DNA from: Desulfobulbaceae bacterium
GTDB lineage: Bacteria > Desulfobacterota > Desulfobulbia > Desulfobulbales > Desulfocapsaceae
DNA: 62,701 bases
Reading direction: 5' to 3'
NCBI GenBank assembly: GCA_009773475.1
Contig: WSXV01000007.1
Coordinates: 1 to 62,701, forward strand
Under the pieces are notes generated by a model. That model was not told the origin of the DNA. It was given only the letters and a program-made list of their open reading frames with translations, and made no database searches. The position numbers and the translations under genes are program-made. Positions within the stretch are counted from its first letter, which is position 1; each line of letters begins with the position of its first letter. Positions 1-9,586 of the stretch are shown one piece after another.

Positions 1-84
1 GTTCCTCGCTCGCCTATACTCTGCTCCCCCTTCAACGTTCCGCGAATTTCCTCTCTTTCCTTGTTGTTTGCAATCACCTGCTCC

Positions 85-111
85 TTGACAGATTGCTACT
101 ATCCGTATAAT
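85..111 (+). promoter_or_regulatory. sigma70-type promoter upstream of rsmI
   Basis: A perfect TTGACA (85-90) and a perfect TATAAT (106-111) are separated by 15 bp, which is shorter than the usual 17. The -10 box overlaps the upstream ATG at 110, so translation cannot begin there. This supports the downstream rsmI start at 185. The 84 bases before the promoter show no gene. Confidence 0.5.
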
Positions 112-184
112 GGATGTTGGTTCTCATTGTATTAATGTCTCTGGTTCTGATTTTTCAGGTAGTAATGCATTCTCCGCGATCCTT

Positions 185-1051
185 ATGATACAAACTAATC
201 ATGTTATAGCTGGCAATCTTTTTGTCGTTGCGACGCCCATCGGGAATTTAGAAGATATTACCCTTCGGGCTCTTCGTATCCTTAAGGAAGTCGATTTGAT
301 TGCTGCTGAAGATACCCGGCATACCCGTCAATTATTGAATCATTTTGATATTCATACGCCACTGATTAGCTATTATCGTGAAAATGAAGCTGAGCGTTCA
401 GATGAACTTGTGCAGAAATTACTTTCGGGGCTGACCATAGCCTTAGTGAGTGATGCTGGTACTCCCGGAATATCTGACCCCGGGGCGGTATTGGTTCAGA
501 AAGCCAGAGGAGCCGGGATTATTATTGTTCCTATACCCGGGCCTTCTGCGTTAACTGCAGCCCTTTCTGCTGCCGGGATCGCTGAGGGTGCTTTTCTTTT
601 TTTAGGCTTTGCCCCTCCCAAAAAAGGGCAACGCCAAAAGTTCCTCAGCACCTATGTCGATGCTCCTTGGTCCCTTGTTTTATATGAATCACCCCATCGA
701 ATTCAGGGCCTGCTTTCGGATGTGCTTGAAATATTAGGCGATCGTCATGCATTTTGGGGCAGGGAGTTGACCAAACTCTATGAAGACCTCCAGGCTGGAA
801 CCATTTCTCAGTTATTGGAACGTGCCTCTGTGCAACGAAACCGTGGTGAATTCGTCCTGATCATTGAGCCTGGTGTCTGCCGGCAAGTAACGGGGGGTGA
901 TCTGGAGGAGACGCTTCTCTGGTATCAACAAAATACTGAATTATCATTAAAGGATGTGAGCCAGCGTGTTGCCAAGGATTTAGGGCTTTCCCGCTCTGAG
1001 GTCTATCAAAAGGCTCTGCAGGTCTGGGCCGCAACCCCAGATGAATCATGA
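185..1051 (+). CDS. rsmI: 16S rRNA (cytidine-1402-2'-O)-methyltransferase RsmI
   Basis: RsmI 2'-O-methylates C1402 in the decoding centre of 16S rRNA using SAM. The 288-aa product belongs to the tetrapyrrole-methylase fold. It shows the family start VATPIGNLEDIT (residues 15-26), AAEDTRHTRQLL (40-51) and the glycine-rich loop SDAGTPGISDPG (89-100), all diagnostic. An in-frame ATG at 110 lies inside the promoter -10 box and adds a non-conserved tail, so the ATG at 185 was chosen; its Shine-Dalgarno is weak. The stop overlaps the next start by 4 bp (ATGA), so the two genes are probably translated together. Confidence 0.93.
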   Translation: MIQTNHVIAGNLFVVATPIGNLEDITLRALRILKEVDLIAAEDTRHTRQLLNHFDIHTPLISYYRENEAERSDELVQKLLSGLTIALVSDAGTPGISDPGAVLVQKARGAGIIIVPIPGPSALTAALSAAGIAEGAFLFLGFAPPKKGQRQKFLSTYVDAPWSLVLYESPHRIQGLLSDVLEILGDRHAFWGRELTKLYEDLQAGTISQLLERASVQRNRGEFVLIIEPGVCRQVTGGDLEETLLWYQQNTELSLKDVSQRVAKDLGLSRSEVYQKALQVWAATPDES

Positions 1052-2670
1052 CTAAAATTCGTAGCTGCGTTACCTCTGATAAGTTTTTTTTGTATGGTCT
1101 TCATAAGCCAGCCTATGCCGTGTTAAATCTCAGAACCGACCAGAGGATTGAGCGCCTAGGCTCACTTGATGGTGAATCTTCACTGGATAATCATGGTAAT
1201 TTTCCAGATGGAACCTTGATTATCGATAAGGCTGACTGGATTTTTGAAATCCCTAATCCTTTTCCGTTTAAGGGAACCACCTTTATCGATCAGGAATGGG
1301 CGGATGCCAGTGCGGCTGATTATCGTCGGATAGGACTTCCCCCTAGAGAACATGTGTCCATGTCTAAAATCCTGAAGAAGGCCGGGGTCTCTTCATCTTT
1401 CCTCACTCAGCTTCCATCTTCAGTACTCCTTGCTTTGGCGACCTGTTCCACCGACCCGCAGGATCTTGTTCAACTTGCCGAGATAAGTTGTGAGATTGAG
1501 AAGGACGAGGATGGAGCGCCGGTTGGTCTGCAATACCGACAGAAAAAAAATGGCCGAATCCGGCCTGTTTTTCACAATCATGCACTGTTTGAGGCTGTGG
1601 CTAATAACGTGTACCTGCCGGACAGCTATAAAAAAGTGATGGTGCTCAGGCCGGGAGCTCAGGGAGGCAGCGAGATTGTTGGGGAATGGGGCAATGATGA
1701 TGAGAGCCATGTTTTTGAGTATTTGCGACGGAACTCCTATATCCCCGGCGGTCATTATGCGGCAAATATGGCAGATGATGCTGTGCGCTATTCCATCAAC
1801 GATCTTTCACCATCCGATATGCGTGGCCTGCGCCATCTTTACTATCAGCGCACTTATATCCGTTTAGCTGAACAGTTTGGCATTGACCTGCCCGTAAAAC
1901 AGGAGACCGTGCTGCCTGAAGAGTTGGAGAAAATCCGCTTACAAATTCTCCTTGCCACAACTACACAGGAGATTTCATCCCCTGCAACCCTCTGGGGGTG
2001 GAATTTTGGGTTCGATTACGCCTCAAGTGGATATCGTCTGCATGCCTCCCACCAGCAGATTCATCAGCAGTACGCCATGATCCCCGAAACCGTAGCCGCT
2101 TATGCCGGAGATCCGCTAAATCCTTGCGGTGAGCTTCCGGCCTTTGGCTGTGGCGACATGGTGGCCGAGGTGATGCGTCACTATCGTGCACAGAATGGTT
2201 CTGATTTTTTCGAAGATTATATTGCCTGCATTTATAACAACAGGCGAATGGATGGACGAGACGACCGGGAAAGCAGTCTGGTGGTGTGGGAGGATGAACA
2301 TGCCATGCTCTTTGTGCCCAAAGCCCAGACTTCCCAGTGGGAATTGCAGCTGATAGCCATGAAAGATGGGCAGGGAAATGTGGTCGGCAACATTGTTGAG
2401 GCAGATTCTGCTACACGCGCCTCACTGGATAAAGGAATCCTGCTAGCGCAGAAGGCATTGGCCGGACTGGGTGCGAGGATGGTGACCTCTATTGAGTACC
2501 CCAAACGTATCGGCAAAAAGGGAGAGCCGGGGCAACATCTGCTTTATGCATTTCTTCCCCGACTTCCCCAATCCCCCGGTGCCTTCAGTGAGGCTCAACT
2601 CCGTTTTATTAACGGCCACTATCCGGAGGATTTTGCCGCTGTCTGCCGGCAGCAGTTGGCCAAGACTTGA
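1048..2670 (+). CDS. uncharacterised protein, probable HIT/GalT-like fold
   Basis: This 540-aa protein has no assigned function. It carries a His-rich stretch, SHQQIHQQYAMIP (around 333-346), in a Trp/Gly-rich context. Roughly 70 residues later there is a strand segment, AMLFVPKAQTSQWELQL (around 418-434). That order resembles the active-site His cluster and the F/VP...W-E strand of HIT-superfamily nucleotidyltransferases (galactose-1-phosphate uridylyltransferase or Ap4A phosphorylase type). The resemblance is by eye only. The conserved-looking NPCGELPAFGCGDMV lies between them. No signal peptide or membrane segment is visible. It is translationally coupled to rsmI by ATGA. Confidence 0.6.
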   Translation: MTKIRSCVTSDKFFLYGLHKPAYAVLNLRTDQRIERLGSLDGESSLDNHGNFPDGTLIIDKADWIFEIPNPFPFKGTTFIDQEWADASAADYRRIGLPPREHVSMSKILKKAGVSSSFLTQLPSSVLLALATCSTDPQDLVQLAEISCEIEKDEDGAPVGLQYRQKKNGRIRPVFHNHALFEAVANNVYLPDSYKKVMVLRPGAQGGSEIVGEWGNDDESHVFEYLRRNSYIPGGHYAANMADDAVRYSINDLSPSDMRGLRHLYYQRTYIRLAEQFGIDLPVKQETVLPEELEKIRLQILLATTTQEISSPATLWGWNFGFDYASSGYRLHASHQQIHQQYAMIPETVAAYAGDPLNPCGELPAFGCGDMVAEVMRHYRAQNGSDFFEDYIACIYNNRRMDGRDDRESSLVVWEDEHAMLFVPKAQTSQWELQLIAMKDGQGNVVGNIVEADSATRASLDKGILLAQKALAGLGARMVTSIEYPKRIGKKGEPGQHLLYAFLPRLPQSPGAFSEAQLRFINGHYPEDFAAVCRQQLAKT

Positions 2671-2684
2671 GCTTTTGAGTGTTT

Positions 2685-3116
2685 TTAATGGGCAACAATA
2701 TTCACATTGACCTTGGTCTTTCCCAGCACCTTTTGTAATCCCAACTGCTGTGGGACGTTCAGCACCAGCGGGCCGCCGATGTGGGCACCGATAAGAGCCT
2801 GCTGGTTATCGCTGTCATCCTTGACCAGCATCAGAAAGACTCCAATATCCATGGGATCGGTTGCTTGAAGGACTTCCTGCTCATGATCATCTAGATATAA
2901 CTCATAGTTTAGGTCATATTCCGTCGGATCAACCAAGGTGAAGGTGACCTCCGGACTGTCGCATGACTCCAGCCAATAGGCCGACACCGCATTATCATCC
3001 TTGTGAAATATCTTGAAAGTAGTGTATTCTTCAAACCCGGGAATTCCCTGGGGAAAGGTGAATATTTTTTCACTGTCAATTCGTGGTTGTCCGGTGACTG
3101 CGCTGCGCATGCTCAT
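2685..3116 (-). CDS. fliW: flagellar assembly factor FliW
   Basis: FliW binds flagellin and, in other bacteria, antagonises the translational repressor CsrA, linking flagellin level to its own synthesis. The 143-aa product has the family hallmark FPQGIPGFEEYTTF near residues 21-34 and the GAHIGGPLVLN stretch in the C-terminal third. A good Shine-Dalgarno (AAGGAGA) sits 6 nt before the ATG. It lies alone between a HIT-like gene and trpBA, with no csrA or flagellin gene in the window, although those genes are its usual neighbours. Confidence 0.9.
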   Translation of the reverse strand: MSMRSAVTGQPRIDSEKIFTFPQGIPGFEEYTTFKIFHKDDNAVSAYWLESCDSPEVTFTLVDPTEYDLNYELYLDDHEQEVLQATDPMDIGVFLMLVKDDSDNQQALIGAHIGGPLVLNVPQQLGLQKVLGKTKVNVNIVAH

Positions 3117-3323
3117 TTGTGTCTCCTTGAGGTGGTGGAAAAAGGACGTTACGGAATCCTGCTTGCTGTTTTGAATACCAGGGAGTTTGACAAAACATCT
3201 GTCTTTTCCTTTTTCTTATCGACGGCAGCGTGAGAATCTATAGGGGACTCTTGCGGGTATTGGAGTTTTTTTTTGGAGTATTGAATCATTTATTGAATTT
3301 TAGTGATCATTTAGGTGACATAA

Positions 3324-4559
3324 ATGGATAGAAAGGGATTTTTTGGCAATTGGGGCGGGGCATATATCCCGGAGGTTTTGCATCAGACCTTTGAGGAACT
3401 CAATACGGAATTTTTGCGCTGTAAGAATGATCCCGCCTTTTGGCAGGAGTATGTGGAGCTAATGTCCACCTATTCATGTCGGCCTACGCCGCTAACCTAT
3501 GCTGAAAATCTGTCCCGTCATTTTGGTGGAGCCCAGATTTATATCAAGCGGGAAGACTTGAACCATACCGGGGCGCATAAGGCCAATAACGTTATGGGTC
3601 AGGGCCTGCTGGTCAAGCGGATGGGTAAAAAACGGGTTATCGCTGAGACCGGGGCCGGTCAGCATGGTTTGGCCACGGCCACCATGGCTGCCAAGTTTGG
3701 CTTTGCATGCACCATTTATATGGGTGAGGAGGATGTGCGCCGTCAGCGACCCAATGTCTTCTGGATGGAGAAGATGGGGGCCACAGTGGTACCGGTGACC
3801 AATGGTTCCCGTACCCTGAAAGATGCTATCAACGAGGCTTTCCGCGACTGGGTTACCAATGTGGACGAGACCCATTACGTCTTTGGTACGGTGTGCGGCC
3901 CCCATCCATTCCCGGAGATGGTGGCCTGGTTTCAGTCCATTATTGGTCTCGAGGCTGCCGAGCAGATCATGAAATATCATGGCAGGATGCCGGCACGGAT
4001 CTTTGCCTGTGTGGGCGGTGGGTCGAATGCCATGGGGATTTTTAAACGGTTTATCCCCGAAGGCGGGGTCGAGTTGGTGGGAGTGGAGGCAGGAGGGCAT
4101 GGGATCGATACCGGTCTGCACGCGACCAGACTGAGCGGTTCGGACGCCTCGCCTGGAGTGGCGCAGGGGTATAAGACCATGTTTCTCCAGGATGAAGATG
4201 GACAGATGAAGGAGACCCATTCGGTGGCCGCCGGTCTTGATTATGTGGGCGTCTCCCCGATCCTGTCCGATCTTTGGGAGAAGGGGAGGGTGCGTTTTGA
4301 GTCCGCCACTGATAGTGAAGTCATGGCTGCGCTCGATCTGACCATGAAGAAAGAGGGTATTATTCCGGCCCTGGAATCCTCCCATGCCTTTGTCCAGGCC
4401 TTCAAAGAGGCGCCGCAGTTAACGCCTGCGGATGCCATCATCATCAACATGTCGGGACGTGGCGATAAGGACATTTTCACCATCGCCCATGCCTTTAACG
4501 ACCCGTCCTGGAAGGATTTTATTATCAAACGGGGCCTGGAATACAGCCAAAATAAATAA
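3324..4559 (+). CDS. trpB: tryptophan synthase beta chain
   Basis: TrpB joins indole and serine to make tryptophan with PLP, in an alpha2beta2 complex with TrpA. The 411-aa protein is of TrpB1 type. It has the PLP lysine K86 in HTGAHKANN, ETGAGQHG (about 108-115), the phosphate-binding GGGSNAMG loop (about 231-238) and a C-terminal SGRGDKD motif. The start follows AGGTGA. trpA begins 26 bp downstream, so the two form an operon. Other trp genes are not in the window. Confidence 0.97.
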   Translation: MDRKGFFGNWGGAYIPEVLHQTFEELNTEFLRCKNDPAFWQEYVELMSTYSCRPTPLTYAENLSRHFGGAQIYIKREDLNHTGAHKANNVMGQGLLVKRMGKKRVIAETGAGQHGLATATMAAKFGFACTIYMGEEDVRRQRPNVFWMEKMGATVVPVTNGSRTLKDAINEAFRDWVTNVDETHYVFGTVCGPHPFPEMVAWFQSIIGLEAAEQIMKYHGRMPARIFACVGGGSNAMGIFKRFIPEGGVELVGVEAGGHGIDTGLHATRLSGSDASPGVAQGYKTMFLQDEDGQMKETHSVAAGLDYVGVSPILSDLWEKGRVRFESATDSEVMAALDLTMKKEGIIPALESSHAFVQAFKEAPQLTPADAIIINMSGRGDKDIFTIAHAFNDPSWKDFIIKRGLEYSQNK

Positions 4560-4585
4560 GGTATCAGATCTGCGAGGAGCAGTAT

Positions 4586-5350
4586 ATGCAACTGGAACAA
4601 CAATTACGCCATAGCCTTGAGAAGAAAGAAATCCTGCTCATGACCCATATTGTCCTTGGCTATCCCTCTTTTGAGGTAAACCGGGAGGTCATTCGCCAGA
4701 TGGTGGAAAACGGGGTAGATTGCATTGAGATGCAGATTCCGTTCTCGGAACCCATGGCTGATGGGCCGGTTATTGTCAGGGCCAATCAGGAGGCCCTTGA
4801 TAATGGCGCCAAGGTAGCCGATTGCCTGGCCTTTGCGGCCGAGATGACCGCCAGTCATGACATCCCTTTTCTCTTTATGACCTATTATAATATCGTCTTC
4901 AAATACGGAGAAAAGTCTTTTTTTGAAAAGGCCAGGGAGTGCGGAATCAAAGGGGTTATCGTCCCGGATCTGCCGCCGGAGGAGGGAGAGAGCTTCTTGC
5001 AGCTGGCAATGGAAAACGAGATTGCCCCTATCCTCATCTTTGCCCCCACCTCCACCGATGAGCGGATGCAGGAGCTGGCCTCCCATGGCAAAGGCTTTAT
5101 TTATTGTGTAGCCCGACGTGGGGTGACCGGCGTTAAGTCGGTGATCGGCGCAGAGGTTGTCGAATATCTTGGACGCTGCCGCAAGGCAACCGGCATGCCA
5201 CTGGCCGTGGGGTTCGGCATTCAGGATCGTGATGATGTCAACGCTCTGATCGGCAAGGCGGATATGGCGGTGATCGGCTCTCAGACCATCCGTCTGGTGG
5301 ATGAGAAGGGGGCCGCCGCCGTGGGGCCTTTTATCGCTGGATTACGCTAA
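4586..5350 (+). CDS. trpA: tryptophan synthase alpha chain
   Basis: TrpA cleaves indole-3-glycerol phosphate and passes indole to TrpB. The 254-aa TIM barrel has the catalytic glutamate E48 in IEMQIPFSEPMADGP and the catalytic aspartate D59 in the same motif. It also shows the phosphate-binding VGFGI and VIGS motifs towards the C-terminus. The start is preceded by GAGGAG. Length and order (trpB then trpA) are standard. Confidence 0.97.
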   Translation: MQLEQQLRHSLEKKEILLMTHIVLGYPSFEVNREVIRQMVENGVDCIEMQIPFSEPMADGPVIVRANQEALDNGAKVADCLAFAAEMTASHDIPFLFMTYYNIVFKYGEKSFFEKARECGIKGVIVPDLPPEEGESFLQLAMENEIAPILIFAPTSTDERMQELASHGKGFIYCVARRGVTGVKSVIGAEVVEYLGRCRKATGMPLAVGFGIQDRDDVNALIGKADMAVIGSQTIRLVDEKGAAAVGPFIAGLR

Positions 5351-5415
5351 GCCTTGTGATGCCGATGGCGCTGGTTTCATTGGTTCATTTCACTCTCTTA
5401 TGATGGCCTGAAAAG

Positions 5416-7212
5416 ATGACCGAAGAAAATAGGATCAATGACTTTGGGGCAGCTGCGGTGTTGTGGAATCTTGCCGACCTCTACGACAATCAGAATGACC
5501 TGCAGTTGGCCGCTGACATAGAGTGGTGTGTGGAGGAGGCCGGTGTGCTTCGCCGTCGGTTTCGCGGTCAGGTGGCGGAGCTTACGGCGGCAGAGCTACT
5601 GGGTCTGGTGGTGCGTCTTGAGTCTCTCGATGCCCGGCTTACCCGTCTGGGAACCTTTGCTTTTTTGAGTTTTACCACGCAGATGGAAAACAGCGGTGCT
5701 GGAGCCCTTTTACAGCGGATGGAAGAGCTGGCCAGTCAGTGCAAAAAGGAAGTGGTATTTTTTGAGCTGGAGTGGAATGCACTGTCGCCGGAGCGCGCGG
5801 TGATCTTGCTAACAGATCCTGGGCTTGCCGGGTATCATCATTATCTGGAGGCCTTGCGCCGCTACCAGCCGCATCAGCTTTCCGAGCCTGAGGAGTCCTT
5901 GCTTCTGGAATATTCACCGGTGGGCCGCACCGCCTGGAATACCCTGTTTGACAAAGTGATCAGCGGTCTTCGATTTGGCGATGGGCAGCGCACCGAGGAA
6001 GAGGTGTTGACCGATCTCTATGAGCAGGATCGTGAGGTCAGAAGGCAGGCGGCAGATGAGCTTACTTCTGGGTTGCAGTCTCAAGGCCATGTTCTGACCC
6101 ATATCTTTAATACTCTGGCTGCTGATAAGATGATCGAGGACCGGCTGCGCCGCCATGAAAACTGGGTGCATGCCATGAACCTGGAAAATGAACTGACCGG
6201 AGCGACCGTGGAGACCCTGGTGCAGGCGGTGACCAGCCGGTATGATATCGTTCAGCGCTATTACCGGGTAAAAAAAGAGTTGCTCCATCTCGACGAGCTC
6301 ACCGATTATGACCGCTATGCGCCCCTGCCCGCCCTGCCGTCGCAGCGGATCGGTTGGGATACGTGCCGGACGATGGTGCTGGACTCTTTTGCCGCCTTTT
6401 CACCCGAGCTGGCCGCCATAGCCGGGCATTTCTTTGAACAGCACTGGATTCATGCCCCAATCCTTCAGGGTAAACGGGGCGGAGCCTTTGCCCACCCTTG
6501 CGTCCCTGATGTCCACCCCTATGTCATGGTCAATTATACCGGTACCCTTAACGATGTCTCCACCGTGGCCCATGAGCTCGGGCATGGAGTTCATCAGGTG
6601 CTGGCAGCCAGACGCGGCCATTTCAACAGCGACACCCCGCTGGTACTGGCGGAGACTGCCTCGGTCTTTGCCGAGATGCTGATCTTTCAGAGTCAGCTTG
6701 CCCTGCTCACCGATGGAGCGCAAAGGCGGGCTTTTATTTGCCAGAAGTTGGAGTCCATCTTTGCCACAGTCTTCCGTCAGACCGCCATGAACCGGTTTGA
6801 AAAACGAATGCACGAGGGCCGGCGTGAGCAGGGCGAGCTCTCCAGTGAGCAGCTCAGCGAATTCTGGCTTGCGACCCAGGGCGAGATGTTTGCCGACACG
6901 GTGACCTTGCGCCCAGACTACGGGATCTGGTGGTCGTATATCCCCCATTTCCTGTCCACGCCCGGCTATGTCTATTCCTATGCCTTCGGCGAGCTGCTGG
7001 TGCTGGCCCTCTATGGGCTGTATCAGAAGCAGGGAGATTCCTTCGTTACCCTGTATGCCGAACTGTTGGCGGCGGGCGGTTCGGCCTCGCCTTATGATCT
7101 GGTCAAGCCCTTTGGGATTGATCTTGATGATCCCGCCTTCTGGCAGCAGGGGCTGAATGTAATTGATGGGATGTTGCGGCAGGTGGAAGATGATCCTGCC
7201 GATCATCAATAG
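5416..7212 (+). CDS. M3 family (PepF-like) zinc oligoendopeptidase
   Basis: This is a cytosolic zinc metallopeptidase expected to degrade short oligopeptides. The 598-aa protein has the M3 zinc motif HELGHGVHQ (about 386-394) and, some 27 residues later, the third-ligand region ETASVFAEM. It shows the expected all-helical N-terminal half and the C-terminal YVYSYAFGELL signature of the PepF/oligoendopeptidase F group. No signal peptide is seen. It starts 65 bp after trpA and could be cotranscribed. The Shine-Dalgarno is weak. Confidence 0.9.
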   Translation: MTEENRINDFGAAAVLWNLADLYDNQNDLQLAADIEWCVEEAGVLRRRFRGQVAELTAAELLGLVVRLESLDARLTRLGTFAFLSFTTQMENSGAGALLQRMEELASQCKKEVVFFELEWNALSPERAVILLTDPGLAGYHHYLEALRRYQPHQLSEPEESLLLEYSPVGRTAWNTLFDKVISGLRFGDGQRTEEEVLTDLYEQDREVRRQAADELTSGLQSQGHVLTHIFNTLAADKMIEDRLRRHENWVHAMNLENELTGATVETLVQAVTSRYDIVQRYYRVKKELLHLDELTDYDRYAPLPALPSQRIGWDTCRTMVLDSFAAFSPELAAIAGHFFEQHWIHAPILQGKRGGAFAHPCVPDVHPYVMVNYTGTLNDVSTVAHELGHGVHQVLAARRGHFNSDTPLVLAETASVFAEMLIFQSQLALLTDGAQRRAFICQKLESIFATVFRQTAMNRFEKRMHEGRREQGELSSEQLSEFWLATQGEMFADTVTLRPDYGIWWSYIPHFLSTPGYVYSYAFGELLVLALYGLYQKQGDSFVTLYAELLAAGGSASPYDLVKPFGIDLDDPAFWQQGLNVIDGMLRQVEDDPADHQ

Positions 7213-7229
7213 CACCGGGTAAGATTAGT

Positions 7230-7718
7230 ATGTGCGATCAGCAGGCATTGGATCTTGCCTTTATGCGCATCGCTCTGGATCAGGCCCGGCAGGCGGCGAA
7301 GTCAGGCGAGGTGCCGGTGGGTGCGGTTTTGGCACGGGGCGAGATTTTGCTGGCTGTCGCCGCTAACCGGCCCATTGCCAACCAGGATCCCAGCGCCCAT
7401 GCCGAGATCCTGGCCATTCGTCAAGCGGCACAGAAAACCGGCAATTACCGGCTGCCGGAAACCACCATCTATGTCACACTGGAACCCTGCATCATGTGCA
7501 TGGGGGCCATCCTTCACGCCCGTATCCAGCGGCTGGTCTTTGGCGCCTTGGACCCCAAGACCGGGGCGGCGCAGTCTCGCTATACCATCGGCACGGACGA
7601 TCTCCTCAATCATCGATTGGAAATTACCAGCGGGATTCTGGAGGTCGAATGCTCCCAGATGTTAAAAGATTTTTTCAGGGAGCGCCGCGAAAGTAAGGCG
7701 GCAGGAAGCAAACGTTGA
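7230..7718 (+). CDS. tadA: tRNA-specific adenosine deaminase TadA
   Basis: TadA converts A34 to inosine in tRNA-Arg(ACG), letting one tRNA read several codons. The 162-aa protein has the deaminase zinc site: H57 and the proton-shuttling E59 in HAE, and C87 and C90 in PCIMC. The TadA-specific GAILHARI and PKTGAAQS segments follow. It lies 17 bp after the peptidase gene. No separate promoter is evident. Confidence 0.95.
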   Translation: MCDQQALDLAFMRIALDQARQAAKSGEVPVGAVLARGEILLAVAANRPIANQDPSAHAEILAIRQAAQKTGNYRLPETTIYVTLEPCIMCMGAILHARIQRLVFGALDPKTGAAQSRYTIGTDDLLNHRLEITSGILEVECSQMLKDFFRERRESKAAGSKR

Positions 7719-8113
7719 TATTTAATTTTACCCTCCCTTGTTCAGTATGATGTGTAAGGGAACAAGTATTTAAGTACGTTTTTTTCTTTTTCTTGATTGG
7801 TTTTCTCGTTTTTCCATTCGTTTCATGTCTCTCCCCCCTCCAGTGTAACAGCAAAATAAAAGTCAATCATTGTCTGTCGGATTACCGTCTGGAAATGAAC
7901 AGGAGGAGAAGGGCCGTCTAGGGTTCTCGCTTGTGTTTTGTCCGGATAATATGATATGCCAAGTAAGAAGGAGTGAAGTGGTTTAGATAGATCGCACATT
8001 CTTCTCGATTTTGAAGACCTGGAATGTCAGCGCGTAACTACCTGGATTACCTTGTGTCTCTGCAGGTGATAGCGGGAGTTGAAGGCGCCAAATTTTGAGG
8101 GAGGAGAGAATAA
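7719..8113. other. intergenic region between tadA and cfa
   Basis: These 395 bases hold no convincing gene on either strand. A weak hairpin pairs CTTGTTC with GAACAAG just after tadA (about 7737-7772), followed by T-rich sequence near 7776-7792; it may act as a terminator. The last 20 bases form the cfa ribosome-binding site. Confidence 0.4.
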
Positions 8114-9253
8114 ATGCTTATGTCACATGGAACCCAGAATTCATCCGAGCAGATAATTACGGATCTCTTCGCCCACGCCGGCATCAGCATTAACGGATCG
8201 CGTCCCTGGGACATCCAGGTGCACAGGCATGAATTTTATGACCATATTCTTTGTGGCGGTTCTTTGGCTCTGGGTGAGAGTTATCTGGCCGGTTGGTGGG
8301 ATTGCCTCTCCATTGATCAATTTGTTTTTCGTGTCTTGCGAAATGATCTGCAACATAAACTCAGGACATCCAGATCAGTTCTTTATTGCAGTATCAAGGC
8401 CACCTTGTCCAACTGCCAGAGTAAAAGAAAGGCGTTGGAGGTCGGCAGAAAACATTACGACATTGGCAATGATCTGTTCGAGGCCATGCTCGACAAGCGT
8501 ATGACCTATAGCAGCGCCTACTGGAAAAATGAGGCCGCTGATCTCACCGAAGCACAGGAAGCGAAGCTGGATCTTATTTGCCGGAAAATCAAACTTGAAC
8601 CCGGTATGCGTATTCTCGACATAGGCTGCGGTTGGGGCAGTTTTGTTCGTTACGCGGTGCAAAAGTATGCTGTTGAGGCGGTGGGAATAACCATCTCCAA
8701 GGAACAGGCGGAGCTGGCCAGAGAGCGCTGTGATGGGTTGCCCATCGACATCCGTATCCTTGATTATCGCGATCTGACCGAAGAGTTTGACGCCATTGTT
8801 TCTGTCGGCATGTTTGAGCATGTCGGTTACAAAAATTACGGTAAATTCATGCAGGTGGTTCACTGTTGCTTAAAGTCTGAGGGCCTTTTTTTGCTCCATA
8901 CTATTGGCAGCAACTACTCAACCCATCATGGAGACCCATGGCTTGACAGGTATATTTTCCCCAACGGCATGCTCCCCTCCATCGAACAGCTTGGCGAGGC
9001 CAGTGAGTACCTTTTTGTGATGGAAGACTGGCATAACTTCGGCGTTCACTATGATAAAACATTGATGACATGGTTTGCTCAATTTGATGCTAACTGGTCA
9101 AAACTAAAGGGTAAATATGGTGATTCGTTTTACCGGGTGTGGAAGTATTATCTCCTTTCTATGGCTGGCTCCTTTCGAGCCCGCAGCATACAGGTCTGGC
9201 AGATCGTTTTTTCAAAAGCGGGGGCATTAGGGGGCTATCAGAGCTGTCGTTAG
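8114..9253 (+). CDS. cfa: cyclopropane-fatty-acyl-phospholipid synthase
   Basis: Cfa transfers a methylene group from SAM across the double bond of unsaturated phospholipid acyl chains. The 379-aa protein has an N-terminal lipid-binding part, the family motif HYDIGNDLFEAMLD, the SAM loop LDIGCGWGSF (about 169-178) and the MFEHVG motif. The start sits behind GGGAGGAG; ATG at 8114 and ATG at 8120 are both possible. It stands alone, with tRNA-Ser about 195 bp downstream. Confidence 0.93.
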   Translation: MLMSHGTQNSSEQIITDLFAHAGISINGSRPWDIQVHRHEFYDHILCGGSLALGESYLAGWWDCLSIDQFVFRVLRNDLQHKLRTSRSVLYCSIKATLSNCQSKRKALEVGRKHYDIGNDLFEAMLDKRMTYSSAYWKNEAADLTEAQEAKLDLICRKIKLEPGMRILDIGCGWGSFVRYAVQKYAVEAVGITISKEQAELARERCDGLPIDIRILDYRDLTEEFDAIVSVGMFEHVGYKNYGKFMQVVHCCLKSEGLFLLHTIGSNYSTHHGDPWLDRYIFPNGMLPSIEQLGEASEYLFVMEDWHNFGVHYDKTLMTWFAQFDANWSKLKGKYGDSFYRVWKYYLLSMAGSFRARSIQVWQIVFSKAGALGGYQSCR

Positions 9254-9448
9254 CAAAAGGACCTTGATGGCTATCATGGGGTATGAGGGAAAAGGGGACC
9301 GTTGCTGTCGGCCGCTTTTTTACCTGAATAACGACTTTTTAGTTGCCAAAATTAAGCCCACCGTTTACATATAATGTCCTCGTGTTAGTCATGCTTTTCC
9401 CTTGTATAGAGGTAGTGTTGAACAACACAGAATAGACATTTTTGTTAT

Positions 9449-9534
9449 GGAGAGGTGACCGAGTGGTTTAAGGTGCACGCCTGGAACGCGTGTGTACGCA
9501 AGTACCGTGAGTTCGAATCTCACCTTCTCCGCCA
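9449..9534 (+). tRNA. tRNA-Ser (GGA)
   Basis: An 86-nt class II tRNA folds with acceptor GGAGAGG paired to CTTCTCC. The anticodon stem is CACGC/GCGTG with loop CTGGAAC (anticodon GGA). There is a long variable arm and a T-arm around GTTCGAATC. The terminal CCA is encoded. It reads UCC/UCU codons. Confidence 0.95.
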
Positions 9535-9540
9535 TACGTG

Positions 9541-9586
9541 AAAATGGCCAGTAACTTTAGTAAGTTACTGGCCATTTTTGTTTTTC
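9541..9586 (+). terminator. Rho-independent terminator after tRNA-Ser
   Basis: A near-perfect inverted repeat (AAAATGGCCAGTAACTT with its complement) is followed by TTTTTGTTTTT, 6 bp after the tRNA CCA end. Bases 9587-9866 beyond it hold no recognisable gene. Confidence 0.9.

Noticed and set aside
3492..4385. Long 297-codon frame on the minus strand
   Set aside because: It lies entirely antisense to trpB, which is unambiguous; it is a codon-bias shadow.
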